NCBI RefSeq assembly: GCF_025823185.1
Contig: NZ_JACKVK010000013.1
Coordinates: 1 to 64,000, forward strand
Source of the DNA: Mycobacterium yunnanensis
Lineage (GTDB): Bacteria; Actinomycetota; Actinomycetes; Mycobacteriales; Mycobacteriaceae
DNA: 64,000 nt
Direction: 5' to 3'
Shown here: positions 52,463-61,757 of the stretch, piece by piece
How positions within the stretch are numbered: position 1 is the first letter of the stretch
Layout of the letters: each line of letters starts with the position of its first letter
Notes under the pieces: generated by a model
The model's input: only the letters and a program-made list of their open reading frames with translations
Databases searched by the model: none
Told to the model about the DNA's origin: nothing
Program-made: the position numbers and the translations under genes

Positions 52463-53203
52463 CTAGCGCGGTCTGCCGACCTCGTAGGTTCCGCTGTCGT
52501 CCTGGAACGTCACCGTGACCTGGCGCTTCGTACCGTCGATGCTGACCTCGCAGTCGAACGTCCCGCCCTTGACGACCTTCGGGTTGGCGCCGTTGTTGCA
52601 GCTGACGTCCTGGACGTTCTTGGCGCCGTAGCCGTTGGTCGAGTCGCTGAGGATCTGTTGCACACCCGACTGAGCGGCCTTCACGTCGAGGTTGGTGGTC
52701 ATGAAGAAGCCCGGCTTCCAGAATCCGAGGATTCCGACGACCACGATGACGACGGCCACCAGGGCACCCACCACGCCGAGGACGAGACCCTTGGACTTCT
52801 TGGATCCCGCGTCGGTCGACGAGTAGGGCGAGAACTGCTGATTCGGGTCGTACTGGCCGTATTGCGGCTGGCCGTACTGCGGGGGCTGACCGTACTGCGG
52901 CTGCTCTCCGTATTGCGGCGGCTGCCCGTACTGCGGCGGCTGCGGGTACGACGACGGGCCGTACGCGGTCGGCTGCTGGCCGTACTGGTCGGGCTGCTGG
53001 TACTGCGGTTGACCATAGGTGGGCTGCTGGTACTGCGGCTGCCCGCCGTACGCCGGCGGCTGCTGGCCGTAGGCCGGAGGCGGCTGACCCCAGGGCGACT
53101 GTTCCGGTTGCGGCTGTTCGGGGGCCTGTGGCTGCCACGCAGGATCGGCCGGCTGCTGACCCGCCCACGGGTGGGTGGGATCGGATCCCTGGGGTCCACT
53201 CAT
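52463..53203 (-). CDS. DUF4333 membrane protein with Pro/Gln/Tyr-rich N terminus
   Basis: Membrane protein of 246 aa, counterpart of Rv2091c. The N-terminal ~130 residues are a low-complexity cytoplasmic arm built of QYGQP/PQYGQ-like units. A single membrane helix follows (LVLGVVGALVAVVIVVVGIL, about residues 140-165). The extracytoplasmic C-terminal DUF4333 domain holds two cysteines (VSCNNGANP and FDCEVSIDG) that could form a disulfide. The ATG at 53203 has AAGGAGAG upstream. The gene converges with the exonuclease gene 3 bp away. Function unknown; P/Q/Y-rich arms often mediate weak self-association. Confidence 0.88.
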   Translation of the reverse strand: MSGPQGSDPTHPWAGQQPADPAWQPQAPEQPQPEQSPWGQPPPAYGQQPPAYGGQPQYQQPTYGQPQYQQPDQYGQQPTAYGPSSYPQPPQYGQPPQYGEQPQYGQPPQYGQPQYGQYDPNQQFSPYSSTDAGSKKSKGLVLGVVGALVAVVIVVVGILGFWKPGFFMTTNLDVKAAQSGVQQILSDSTNGYGAKNVQDVSCNNGANPKVVKGGTFDCEVSIDGTKRQVTVTFQDDSGTYEVGRPR

Positions 53204-53253
53204 CGTCTCTCCTTGGTTCCGTCTACCGTCGACATCGAAACGCCTGCCACACA

Positions 53254-56031
53254 CTACCCCGCGTCGACGGCCACGACGCCGCGCCGAATGGCCTCGATCG
53301 CGCGTTTCGCCGACGTCCTCGACGCCGGTGTGGGAGCGGCATTTCGCACCTGGTCGAGCAGATCGAGCACCTGGCGGCACCACCGCACGAAATCGCCTGC
53401 CGACAAAGGCGATCCACTGCCCGAGGCGTCGGATGCCGCCAAGGACGCCGACAGATCACCCGTGGTCGCCCAGCGGTGGACGGCGGCCACGAAACCTGAG
53501 TCCGGTTCACGACTCGCCGGCAGACGATGCTGCTGTTCCTCTGCGCGAATCTCCGACCACGACCGGCGAGTCTGCGCCAGCGCCCTCCGCATACCGGGCG
53601 TCGCGCCCTCGACAACCGCTGACGCACCCGGAGTGTCGCCACGGGACTCGAACAACACCGCTGACACCACCCCCGCCAAGTCGGCGGGGTCGAGTCCGTC
53701 CCAGGTGCCACTGCGCAGACACTCCGCGACCAGCAGATCGCTCTCGCTGTAGATGCGCGAGAGCAGCCGCCCGTCGTCGGTGACCTTCAGATCCCCGTTG
53801 GACGTCCGCTCGATGTAGCCACGGCCGATGAGCAACAACACGATTCGGTCGAACGTGCGGGCCAGCGAGTTGGTCGCCGCGTTGACCTTCTTCTGGATGT
53901 CGGCGTTGTCGCGCTCGATGCGCAGGAACCGCTCGGCCTCCCGGACCCGTTCGTCACGGTCGGCGAGGTGGTGGGCGGGATGGGCCTTCAGCTGCTCACG
54001 CAGGCCGGCGAGCTCGGGATCGACGTCGTGTTCCCGATCCTGGCCCGGCTGACCACGTTTGGGCCGCCCGGCGGGCACGGGCAGTGCGGCGGCGGCCGAA
54101 CGCAACGCCGAGGCGACGTCACGACGCACCCGGGGTTGGCGATGCTCGACGCGCTTGGGCAGTGTCATCGACCCCACCCGTAGCGAGGATCCCGAGAAGT
54201 CGGTCGACGAGATGCGGCCCGCCCAGCGGTCTTCGGTGAGAACCAGCGGCCGGGGGTCGTCGCGATCGCCGGCCGGCTCGAGGACGACCGCCAGCCCACC
54301 GCGGCGGCCCTGTCCGATGGTGATGATGTCACCGCGACGCAACGCCGCCAGCGCGTCGTTGGCCGCCTGCCTGCGCTGCACCCGCGAGGCCCGCGACTGC
54401 GCGCGTTCGCGGTCGGCGATGGTGGCGCGCAGCCGTGCGTAGGCGAGGATCGGGGCGTCGCGACCGCCGAATCGTGCGGCGATCTCGTCCATCATCTTCT
54501 CCCCGCGGGTCACCCCGCGGACCAGACCGACGACGGAGCGGTCCGCCTGATACTGCGCGAACGACCGCTCCAACAGTCGATGGGCCTGCTTGGGGCCCAT
54601 GTGGTTGGTCAGGTTGATCGTCATGTTGTACGAGGGGGCGAAGGAACTGCGCAGGGGGAACGTTCGGGTCGACGCCAGCCCGGCGACGTCGGCGGGTTCG
54701 ACGTCGGGATGCCAGAGCACCACCGCATGACCTTCGACGTCGATGCCGCGGCGACCGGCCCGTCCCGTCAGCTGGGTGTACTCCCCCGGTGTGAGCGGGG
54801 CGTGCTGCTCGCCGTTGAACTTGACCAGCCGTTCCAGCACGACGGTCCGCGCGGGCATGTTGATGCCCAGAGCCAGTGTCTCCGTGGCGAACACGGCCTT
54901 GACCAAGCCGGCGGTGAACAACTCCTCCACGGTGTGGCGGAACACCGGCAGCAATCCCGCGTGATGTGCGGCGATGCCACGGAGCAACCCCTCCCGCCAC
55001 TCGTAGTACCCGAGGACCACCAGGTCGGCGTCGTCGAGCTCGGCGCAGCGTCGGTCGATCACCTCGGCGATGCGGGCGCGCTCGGCGTCGTCGGTGAGAC
55101 GCAGGGAGGACCGAAGGCACTGCTTGACCGCCGCGTCGCAGCCGGCTCGGGAGAACACGAACGTGATCGCCGGCAACAGACCCTCGTGGTCGAGGACCCC
55201 GATGACGTCGGGTCGTGACGGCGGGCGGTAGATGGTGGGCCGACCACCACCGGAGTGCCGATGACCGTCGCGCCCGCGGCCCTGCCTGCCACGCGGCTGC
55301 CAGTCCGAGAGCCGGTCGGCCTCCCGCCGGTGCGAGATGTGACGGATGAGCTCGGGGTCGACGAGGCTGCGGTCGCCGGTCACCTCCGCGCCCTCGAACA
55401 GGTCGAACAACCGCTTGCCGACCATCATGTGCTGCCACAGCGGAACGGGCCGGTGCTCGTCGACCACGACCGTGGTGTCACCGCGCACCGTCTGAATCCA
55501 GCCGCCGAACTCCTCGGCGTTGCTCACCGTCGCCGACAGGCTGACCAGCCGCACGTCCTCGGAGAGGTGCAGGATGACCTCCTCCCACACGGCACCGCGC
55601 ATGCGGTCGGCCAGGAAGTGCACCTCGTCCATGACGACGTGCGAGAGACCCTGCAACGCATCGGAGTTCGCGTAGAGCATGTTGCGAAGCACTTCGGTGG
55701 TCATGACGACGATCGGGGCGTCGCCGTTGAGGTTCTGGTCACCGGTCAGCAGTCCGATGCGCTCGGCGCCGTAGCGCTGCACCAGGTCGTTGTGCTTCTG
55801 GTTGCTCAGCGCCTTGATCGGCGTGGTGTAGAAGCACTTTCGGCCCGCGGCCAGGGCGAGGTGCACCGCGAACTCCCCCACCACGGTCTTGCCCGCGCCG
55901 GTGGGGGCGCAGACCAGGACACCGTGGCCGTTCTCCAGCGCCTGGCAGGCGCGGATCTGGAACGGGTCGAGGCTGAATGGCAATCCCGCGGCGAAGTCGT
56001 CGAGCTGCGGTGTGTCAGGTGGCTTGGTCAT
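53254..56031 (-). CDS. helY: ATP-dependent RNA/DNA helicase HelY (Ski2-like)
   Basis: Superfamily 2 helicase of 925 aa. Motif I is CAPTGAGKT, motif II VMDEVHFLADRM (DEVH), motif III SLSATVSN, and motif VI QLTGRAGRRG. The C-terminal half has the DSHCT-type domain seen in Ski2/Mtr4 relatives. I chose the ATG at 56031, which lies 17 bp inside the tatC gene. The neighbours tatC and tatA match Rv2092c-Rv2094c. An RNA-decay or RNA-processing role is likely by family. Confidence 0.95.
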   Translation of the reverse strand: MTKPPDTPQLDDFAAGLPFSLDPFQIRACQALENGHGVLVCAPTGAGKTVVGEFAVHLALAAGRKCFYTTPIKALSNQKHNDLVQRYGAERIGLLTGDQNLNGDAPIVVMTTEVLRNMLYANSDALQGLSHVVMDEVHFLADRMRGAVWEEVILHLSEDVRLVSLSATVSNAEEFGGWIQTVRGDTTVVVDEHRPVPLWQHMMVGKRLFDLFEGAEVTGDRSLVDPELIRHISHRREADRLSDWQPRGRQGRGRDGHRHSGGGRPTIYRPPSRPDVIGVLDHEGLLPAITFVFSRAGCDAAVKQCLRSSLRLTDDAERARIAEVIDRRCAELDDADLVVLGYYEWREGLLRGIAAHHAGLLPVFRHTVEELFTAGLVKAVFATETLALGINMPARTVVLERLVKFNGEQHAPLTPGEYTQLTGRAGRRGIDVEGHAVVLWHPDVEPADVAGLASTRTFPLRSSFAPSYNMTINLTNHMGPKQAHRLLERSFAQYQADRSVVGLVRGVTRGEKMMDEIAARFGGRDAPILAYARLRATIADRERAQSRASRVQRRQAANDALAALRRGDIITIGQGRRGGLAVVLEPAGDRDDPRPLVLTEDRWAGRISSTDFSGSSLRVGSMTLPKRVEHRQPRVRRDVASALRSAAAALPVPAGRPKRGQPGQDREHDVDPELAGLREQLKAHPAHHLADRDERVREAERFLRIERDNADIQKKVNAATNSLARTFDRIVLLLIGRGYIERTSNGDLKVTDDGRLLSRIYSESDLLVAECLRSGTWDGLDPADLAGVVSAVLFESRGDTPGASAVVEGATPGMRRALAQTRRSWSEIRAEEQQHRLPASREPDSGFVAAVHRWATTGDLSASLAASDASGSGSPLSAGDFVRWCRQVLDLLDQVRNAAPTPASRTSAKRAIEAIRRGVVAVDAG

Positions 56032-56965
56032 CGATGCCCAGCCGCGACGGGGTCGGCACCGCACTGGGCGCCTCGATCGACTCAGCCGCGCCGATCGGAG
56101 CCGCCTCGTCGTCGGGTATCTCCTCCTGCGCCGCCCGGCGCGCCTTGCGCTTGTCGTTGAAGCGCGCGATCTGGATCGCGAACTCGAGCAGCAGGGACAG
56201 CGCGAGCGCCAGGGCGAGCATCGAGAAGGGGTCCGAGCCAGGTGTGGCGAACGCGGCGAAGACGAACAACCCGAAGATCAGACCGCGCCGCCACGACCTC
56301 AACTTCTCGTACGGCAGCATGCCGACGAGATTGAGCATCACGATCAGCAGCGGGAATTCGAAGCTGATGCCGAACACCAGCAGCAGGTTGATCAGGAAGC
56401 CGAAGTACTGGTCGCCGTTGAGCGCGGTGATCTGCACGTCGCTGCCGACGGTGAGCAGGAAGGCCAACGCCTGGGACAGCACCACGTAGGCGAGGATCGC
56501 GCCGGTGACGAACAGCGCCGCGCCGAAGCACACGAAGACCGAGGCGAATCGGCGTTCCCTTTGGTAGAGCCCGGGGGTGATGAACGCCCACAATTGCTGC
56601 AGCCACACCGGGCAAGCCAGGACGACACCAGCGGTCAGCGCCACCTTGAAGCGCAGCATGAACTGGTCGAACGGGGCCGTCGCGAGCAACCGGCATTGCC
56701 CGTCGGGAGCGATGTCGGCGCGGGCGGACGCCGGCAGTGAACAGTACGGCGCGCGGAGCCAGTCACCGAGGCTGGGCAACCCGAAGAACGAGTGGGTGTA
56801 CCAGATGAAGCCGAAGACCGTGGTCACGAGGATTGCCGCCACCGCGATGAGCACGCGATTGCGCAACTCGTGGAGGTGGTCGACCAACGACATGGTGCCG
56901 TCGGGATTGGCTTGCGATCGCCGACGACGGGGATCGAGCCGCTTGAGGATTTCGGGAGTGCGCAC
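56015..56965 (-). CDS. tatC: Sec-independent (Tat) translocase subunit TatC
   Basis: Six-helix core of the twin-arginine translocase (316 aa). MSLVDHLHELRNRVL and APFDQFMLRFKVAL are the conserved cytoplasmic N-terminal and periplasmic elements; FGISFEFPLLIV carries the key Glu. The C-terminal tail beyond residue ~260 is charged and specific to actinobacteria. I chose the GTG at 56965, which aligns with the M. tuberculosis start (LLKRLNPR versus ILKRLDPR). The frame also offers a TTG at 56983. It lies between helY and tatA; TatB is not here, as usual. Confidence 0.93.
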   Translation of the reverse strand: MRTPEILKRLDPRRRRSQANPDGTMSLVDHLHELRNRVLIAVAAILVTTVFGFIWYTHSFFGLPSLGDWLRAPYCSLPASARADIAPDGQCRLLATAPFDQFMLRFKVALTAGVVLACPVWLQQLWAFITPGLYQRERRFASVFVCFGAALFVTGAILAYVVLSQALAFLLTVGSDVQITALNGDQYFGFLINLLLVFGISFEFPLLIVMLNLVGMLPYEKLRSWRRGLIFGLFVFAAFATPGSDPFSMLALALALSLLLEFAIQIARFNDKRKARRAAQEEIPDDEAAPIGAAESIEAPSAVPTPSRLGIDDQAT

Positions 56966-57024
56966 GAGAGATTTGGACGCCAATTACTGGCGCTGCCTCG
57001 CGGCGCGCCGGGGGTAGGAGCCGA

Positions 57025-57285
57025 TCAGGCCGGTCGCTGCTCGGTGGAGTGGGGCGCAGGCGCCGGCGACGGCTCGACCCGCTCCGAGGAAATCTGCGTC
57101 GGCGACGCTGCGGGCTTCGCCGCCTCGTCGTCCTTGCCGTCGGACTGCATTTCCTTGATCTCGGACTTGAAGATTCGCATCGACTTGCCCAGCGACCGCG
57201 CGGCGTCTGGAAGCTTCTTCGCACCGAACAGCAGAACGAACACCGCGATGACGATCAACCAGTGCCACGGTTGTAGACCACCCAA
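57025..57285 (-). CDS. tatA: Tat translocase subunit TatA
   Basis: Pore-forming small subunit of 86 aa. One membrane helix (WHWLIVIAVFVLLFGA) is followed by the FGAKKLP hinge, an amphipathic helix (DAARSLGKSMRIFKSEIKEM) and a Pro/Ser/Glu-rich tail. I chose the TTG at 57285 because GGAGG lies eight bases upstream and it yields GGLQPWHW, matching the family N terminus. The frame also opens at TTG 57300. Together with tatC 59 bp downstream it forms a pair whose partner TatB must be elsewhere. Confidence 0.93.
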   Translation of the reverse strand: MGGLQPWHWLIVIAVFVLLFGAKKLPDAARSLGKSMRIFKSEIKEMQSDGKDDEAAKPAASPTQISSERVEPSPAPAPHSTEQRPA

Positions 57286-57315
57286 TTTGGACACCTCCAA
57301 GTGTTGCGGACGAGT

Positions 57316-58299
57316 CTACCCGTCCTCGTTGCGGCCTAGCGCTTCGTAGGCCTCGAGCGCGGCCGCCGCCGAGTCCCGGACCCGGTCGGCCAACGCCCGC
57401 GGTTCCAGTATGCGCACCGCCGAACCGAAGCCGAGGACCAGGCGCACCATCCACCCCTCCGAGGCGTAGGTCAGCGCCGCCTCGACCGAACCGTCGGCAT
57501 GCTCGTGCACTACCCGCAGCGGGTAGTAGTCGAACATCCACGCCGCCGACCGGTCGATCAGCAGCGTCGCCGCAGGCAGCGACGGGTCGGCGTCGAACAG
57601 CGAGGTGTCCGGGCCGGCGGCCACCGCGGGCTCCGGCGGGGCGGACCGTTCGTCAAGCACCCGCGCGTCGACGATGCGGTCGAACCGGAAGAGTCGCACC
57701 GCGTCGGCCGTGCGGCACCACGCCTCGAGGTAGGTGTGGTCGGCGACCAGCACCACCCGGATCGGGTCGACGACGCGGGTCGACAGCGTGTCGTGGCTGG
57801 CCGAGTAGTAGTCGATCGAGAGCGCGCGGCCGTCGCGCACCGCGCCCCGCACCGCGGCGGCAATCCCACTCTCGATGGGAGCGGGCTCGTCGACCGCGGC
57901 GTCGGCACCCTCCCGCGCCCCGGTGGCAGTGCCCGCGGCGGATTCGATCTTCGCGATCGCGCTGCGGGCGGCCTCGGGGTCGACGATGCCGGGCACCTCG
58001 AGCAGGGCCCGCAGGGCCACTAGGATGCCGGTTGCCTCGGGCGAGGTCAGGCGCAGCGGGTGATCCATGCCTGCGGAGAACGTGACGTCGATGGTGTCGC
58101 CGGAGAATTCGAAGTCGATCAGGTCACCGGGGCCGTACCCGGGAAGTCCGCACATCCACAGCTGGTCGAGATCCTGCGTGAGTTGCGTTTCGGTGACGCC
58201 GAGTTCGGCGGCGGCCTCGGCCCGGGTGATCCGCGGGTTGGCCTGAAAGTACGGAACCATGTTCAGCAGCCGGACCAGCCGCGTGGAGACGCTACTCAC
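57316..58299 (-). CDS. pafC: DNA-damage response regulator PafC (WYL domain)
   Basis: Partner of PafB in the heterodimeric activator of the LexA-independent mycobacterial DNA-damage response (327 aa). The N-terminal winged helix (RITRAEAAAELGVTETQLTQDLDQLWMCG) is followed by a WYL-type sensor domain (DHTYLEAWCRTADAVRLFRFDRI) and a C-terminal WCX domain. I chose the GTG at 58299, one base after the pafB stop; the frame upstream lies inside pafB. The pair is next to pafA but does not take part in pupylation. Confidence 0.93.
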   Translation of the reverse strand: MSSVSTRLVRLLNMVPYFQANPRITRAEAAAELGVTETQLTQDLDQLWMCGLPGYGPGDLIDFEFSGDTIDVTFSAGMDHPLRLTSPEATGILVALRALLEVPGIVDPEAARSAIAKIESAAGTATGAREGADAAVDEPAPIESGIAAAVRGAVRDGRALSIDYYSASHDTLSTRVVDPIRVVLVADHTYLEAWCRTADAVRLFRFDRIVDARVLDERSAPPEPAVAAGPDTSLFDADPSLPAATLLIDRSAAWMFDYYPLRVVHEHADGSVEAALTYASEGWMVRLVLGFGSAVRILEPRALADRVRDSAAAALEAYEALGRNEDG

Positions 58300-58300
58300 G

Positions 58301-59296
58301 TCACGCCACCTCCGCCTGCGCCCGCAGCCGCGCCACCACGTTCTCCCGCAACGAGGCCGGCTCCAGGACGACGGCGTCGGCCCCACAGCTCGCGACGTCA
58401 CGGGCCAGCTGATCCTCCCGACCGACGTCGACGGCGATCTCGTCACCGGCGCGTCCGCCCATCGTGCGCGGCGTCGTGGTGACGGCTTGGCGCCGCAGCG
58501 CGGTGCCGCGGCCCTCGGCGACCCACACCCGGGCCTCCGCGCTCACCGGCGCGTCGGCGACGGTGACGGCTTGACGCACGATCTGACGCAGGTCGACGCC
58601 GTCGGGCCTGCGCACCGCGTGCCGCGGTCCGATCGCGCGCACGTCGGCGTCGATGCGGGACAGCCGGAAGGTTCGAGTGGCCTCCCGGGTGCGGTCGTGG
58701 CCCACCAGATACCAGCGGCCGCGGTAGGTGATGACACCCCAGGGCTCGACGGTGCGTTCGGTGTAGGGGTCGCTGCGCGAGGCCCGATGCTTGAACTGCA
58801 CGGCCTGCCCAGAGTCGATCGCCGCCAACAGAATTCCCAGCACGTCCTCCGAGCCGCGCAACCCCGGTAGCGCCGCGGTGGTGGTGATGGCGACCGCCGA
58901 CTCCGGTGCGTCGACGTCCACCCCGGCGGCCCGCAGCTTCAGCAGCGCACCCTGGGTGGCCGTCACCATCTCCGGGGACTCCCACAGCTGGGTGGCCATG
59001 GCGACGGCGGCGGCCTCGTCGGCGGTCAACTCCACCGGCGCCAGCGCGTAGGCCTCCCGGTTGATGCGGTACCCCTCGGTGGGGTCCAATACCGACACCC
59101 GGCCCGTCTCGAGGGGTATGCCGAGGTCGCGCAATTCGTTCTTGTCCCGCTCGAACATTCGCGAGAAGGCTTCGTCGCTGGGGCTCTCGGCGTACCCGGA
59201 AACCGTCTCGCGGATGCGCTCGGCCGTGATGTACGAACGGGTCGACAGCAACGCGATGACGAGGTTCATCAGGCGTTCGACTTTGGAGATCCCCAC
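58301..59296 (-). CDS. pafB: DNA-damage response regulator PafB (WYL domain)
   Basis: First subunit of the PafBC activator (331 aa). The winged helix is at residues 1-75 (ERLMNLVIALLSTRSYITAERI, DEAFSRMFERDKNELRDLGI). The WYL motif is seen as YRGRWYLVGHDRTREATRTFRLSRI, and WCX occupies the C terminus. PafBC binds promoters of recA and many repair genes. It starts 54 bp downstream of the pafA stop on the same strand and may share a message with it. Confidence 0.95.
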   Translation of the reverse strand: MGISKVERLMNLVIALLSTRSYITAERIRETVSGYAESPSDEAFSRMFERDKNELRDLGIPLETGRVSVLDPTEGYRINREAYALAPVELTADEAAAVAMATQLWESPEMVTATQGALLKLRAAGVDVDAPESAVAITTTAALPGLRGSEDVLGILLAAIDSGQAVQFKHRASRSDPYTERTVEPWGVITYRGRWYLVGHDRTREATRTFRLSRIDADVRAIGPRHAVRRPDGVDLRQIVRQAVTVADAPVSAEARVWVAEGRGTALRRQAVTTTPRTMGGRAGDEIAVDVGREDQLARDVASCGADAVVLEPASLRENVVARLRAQAEVA

Positions 59297-59350
59297 CCGG
59301 CGAGCTTAATGCCGACCGGGCCCTCACCCGGTCGCCGGCTGCCCGCGGGT

Positions 59351-60709
59351 CTACATGCTGGCGATGAGTCGTTTCACGCGTTCGTCGACTGCGCGGAACG
59401 GGTCCTTGCACAGCACCGTGCGCTGCGCTTGATCGTTGAGCTTCAGATGCACCCAGTCGACGGTGAAGTCCCGGCCGGCGGCCTGCGCGGCACTGATGAA
59501 CTCCCCGCGCAGCTTGGCCCTGGTGGTCTGCGGCGGTTCGTCGACCGCCGCGTCGATGTCCTCGTCGGTGGTGATCCGCGCAGCCAGACCCTTGCGCTGC
59601 AGCAGATCGAACACCCCACGACCGCGCTTGATGTCGTGGTAGGCCAGGTCGAGCTGGGCGATCTTGGGGTCGGAGAGTTCCATGTCGTAGCGGTCCTGAT
59701 ACCGCTCGAACAGCTTCTTCTTGATGACCCAGTCGACCTCGGTGTCGACCTTGGCGAAGTCCTGGCTCTCCACGGCGTCGAGCTGCCTCCCCCAGAGGTC
59801 GACGACCTGCTCGATCTGGGCGTTGGGCTCGCGGGTCTGAAGGTGTTCGACGGCGCGGCTGTAGTACTCCCGCTGGATGTCCAGGGCACTGGCTTGGCGA
59901 CCGCCGGCGAGGCGCACCGGGCGTCGACCGGTCAGGTCGTGGCTGACCTCGCGGATCGCGCGGATCGGATTGTCGAGCGAGAAGTCCCGGAACGGCACGC
60001 CCGCCTCGATCATCTCGAGCACCAGCGCGGCGGTGCCCACCTTCAGCATCGTGCTGGCCTCGCACATGTTGGAGTCGCCGACGATGACGTGCAGGCGGCG
60101 ATACTTCTCGGCGTCGGCGTGCGGCTCGTCGCGGGTGTTGATGATGGGCCTGCTGCGGGTGGTTGCGCTGGAGACGCCCTCCCAGATGTGCTCGGCACGT
60201 TGACTGAGGCAGAACGTGGCCGCCTTGGGGGTCTGCAGCACTTTGCCCGCGCCACAGATCAATTGGCGGGTGACCAGGAACGGAAGCAGGACGTCGGAGA
60301 TTCGGGAGAACTCGCCGGCGCGGACGATCAGGTAGTTCTCGTGGCAGCCGTAGGAGTTGCCCGCCGAGTCGGTGTTGTTCTTGAAGAGGTAGATGTCGCC
60401 CCCGATGCCCTCGTCGGCCAGGCGCTGTTCGGCGTCGACGAGGAGGTCCTCCAACACGCGCTCACCTGCGCGGTCGTGGGTGACGAGCTGGATGAGGCTG
60501 TCGCATTCGGCGGTCGCGTACTCCGGGTGGCTGCCCACGTCGAGGTACAGCCGGGCACCGTTGCGAAGGAACACGTTGGAGCTACGCCCCCAGGACACCA
60601 CGCGCCGGAACAGGTAGCGGGCCACCTCGTCGGGAGACAACCTTCGGTGACCGTGAAACGTGCACGTCACACCGAATTCGGTCTCAATGCCCATGATTCG
60701 CCGCTGCAC
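59351..60709 (-). CDS. pafA: Pup-protein ligase PafA
   Basis: Glutamine-synthetase-fold ligase (452 aa) that joins the C-terminal Glu of Pup to lysines of target proteins, using ATP. The N-terminal MQRRIMGIETEFGVTCTFHG has the Mg/ATP-binding Glu, and ATAECDSL, DIYLFKNNTDSAGNSYGCHE and INTRDEPHADAEKYRRLHV are diagnostic. It is paralogous to Dop at the right edge, which shares INTRDEPHADADKYRRLHV. It is divergent from a small helical gene and separated from prcA by it. Confidence 0.97.
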   Translation of the reverse strand: MQRRIMGIETEFGVTCTFHGHRRLSPDEVARYLFRRVVSWGRSSNVFLRNGARLYLDVGSHPEYATAECDSLIQLVTHDRAGERVLEDLLVDAEQRLADEGIGGDIYLFKNNTDSAGNSYGCHENYLIVRAGEFSRISDVLLPFLVTRQLICGAGKVLQTPKAATFCLSQRAEHIWEGVSSATTRSRPIINTRDEPHADAEKYRRLHVIVGDSNMCEASTMLKVGTAALVLEMIEAGVPFRDFSLDNPIRAIREVSHDLTGRRPVRLAGGRQASALDIQREYYSRAVEHLQTREPNAQIEQVVDLWGRQLDAVESQDFAKVDTEVDWVIKKKLFERYQDRYDMELSDPKIAQLDLAYHDIKRGRGVFDLLQRKGLAARITTDEDIDAAVDEPPQTTRAKLRGEFISAAQAAGRDFTVDWVHLKLNDQAQRTVLCKDPFRAVDERVKRLIASM

Positions 60710-60807
60710 GTAGTCGAGCTTACGGGTTGTGCGTACTACACGGGGTGACCATTGGCTTAGGCGTCGCCCCGGGACGCTACGGTAGGGCCAAACACGAGGA
60801 GGATCTG

Positions 60808-61035
60808 ATGGGTTTCAACCCCCGAGACGCGATCGAATCGGTCAAGGACATCGCCACCAACGCCGTCGAACGGTCGGCGGACATCGTCGACAGCGCCGGT
60901 CACATCCTCAAGGGCGACGTGTCGGCCGGCGTGGAGGGCATCGTGTCCAGCTCGATGCACATCGCCACCCACGCGGCCGACAAGATCAAGGAAATCGCCA
61001 CCGGTCGCGGTGAGGACTTCGACGAGATCGACTAG
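60808..61035 (+). CDS. Small helical protein between pafA and prcA, unknown
   Basis: 75-aa protein, not assigned to a known family. It is almost entirely amphipathic helix (NPRDAIESVKDIATNAVERSAD, then EGIVSSSMHIATHAADKIKEIATG), with an acidic end (GEDFDEID). The ATG has GAGGAGGATCTG just upstream, a strong ribosome site. It runs opposite to the genes around it. Its stop is shared in a CTAG palindrome with the prcA stop. The locus would fit a small substrate, adaptor or antitoxin-like helper, but nothing proves it. Confidence 0.7.
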   Translation: MGFNPRDAIESVKDIATNAVERSADIVDSAGHILKGDVSAGVEGIVSSSMHIATHAADKIKEIATGRGEDFDEID

Positions 61036-61757
61036 GACTCCTCCACCGGGAGCAGTGCCTCCAGCGCCGAGCCCGTGATGCGGCGGAACGCACGCCGCGG
61101 GCGGCTGGCGTCGAGGATGGCGATCTCCAGCGTGGCCGGACCCAACGTGCGGGACTCGGTGCCGTTGCCCGCGGCCGCCGCGATACCCGACTTCAAGGCG
61201 TCCACGGCGATCTTGACCGCTTCGCTCAGGCTGGCGTTCTCGGTGAACGAGTCGTTCAACGCCGTGGTGATCGGCTCCGTGGAGCCGCCCATCACGACGA
61301 AGTGCGGCTCGTCGGCGATGGAGCCGTCGTAGGTGATGCGGTACAGCTCAGGGTGTTTGACCTCCCCGAAGTGCGCCACCTCGGCCACGCACAGCTCGAC
61401 CTCGTAGGGCTTGGCCTGCTCGGTGAAGATGGTGCCCAGGGTCTGGGCGTACACGTTGGCGAGCTGACGGCCCGTGACGTCGCGGCGGTCGTACGCGTAA
61501 CCCCGGGTGTCGGCGAACTGGATGCCACCGCGGCGCAGGTTGTCGAACTCGTTGAACCGGCCGACCGCGGCGAACCCGACCCGGTCGTAGAGCTCGGAGA
61601 CCTTCTGCAGCGATCGTGACGGGTTCTCCGCCACGAAGAGCACCCCGCCCGAATAGGCCAGCACGATGACGCTGCGGCCGCGGGAGATGCCCTTGCGTGC
61701 GAGCTCGGACCGCTCGCGCATCGCCTGCTCAGGGGAGATGAAGTACGGAAAGCTCAC
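61032..61757 (-). CDS. prcA: 20S proteasome alpha subunit
   Basis: Gate-forming subunit of the mycobacterial core particle (241 aa). The N-terminal SFPYFISPEQAMRERSELARKGISRGRSVIVLAY is the actinobacterial alpha signature, and the beta-sandwich motifs VGRFNEFDNLRRGGIQFADTRGYAYDRRDV follow. It overlaps the prcB stop by 4 bp. The C-terminal tail RITGSALEALLPVEES is usual. It stacks as seven-fold rings with PrcB. Confidence 0.97.
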   Translation of the reverse strand: MSFPYFISPEQAMRERSELARKGISRGRSVIVLAYSGGVLFVAENPSRSLQKVSELYDRVGFAAVGRFNEFDNLRRGGIQFADTRGYAYDRRDVTGRQLANVYAQTLGTIFTEQAKPYEVELCVAEVAHFGEVKHPELYRITYDGSIADEPHFVVMGGSTEPITTALNDSFTENASLSEAVKIAVDALKSGIAAAAGNGTESRTLGPATLEIAILDASRPRRAFRRITGSALEALLPVEES

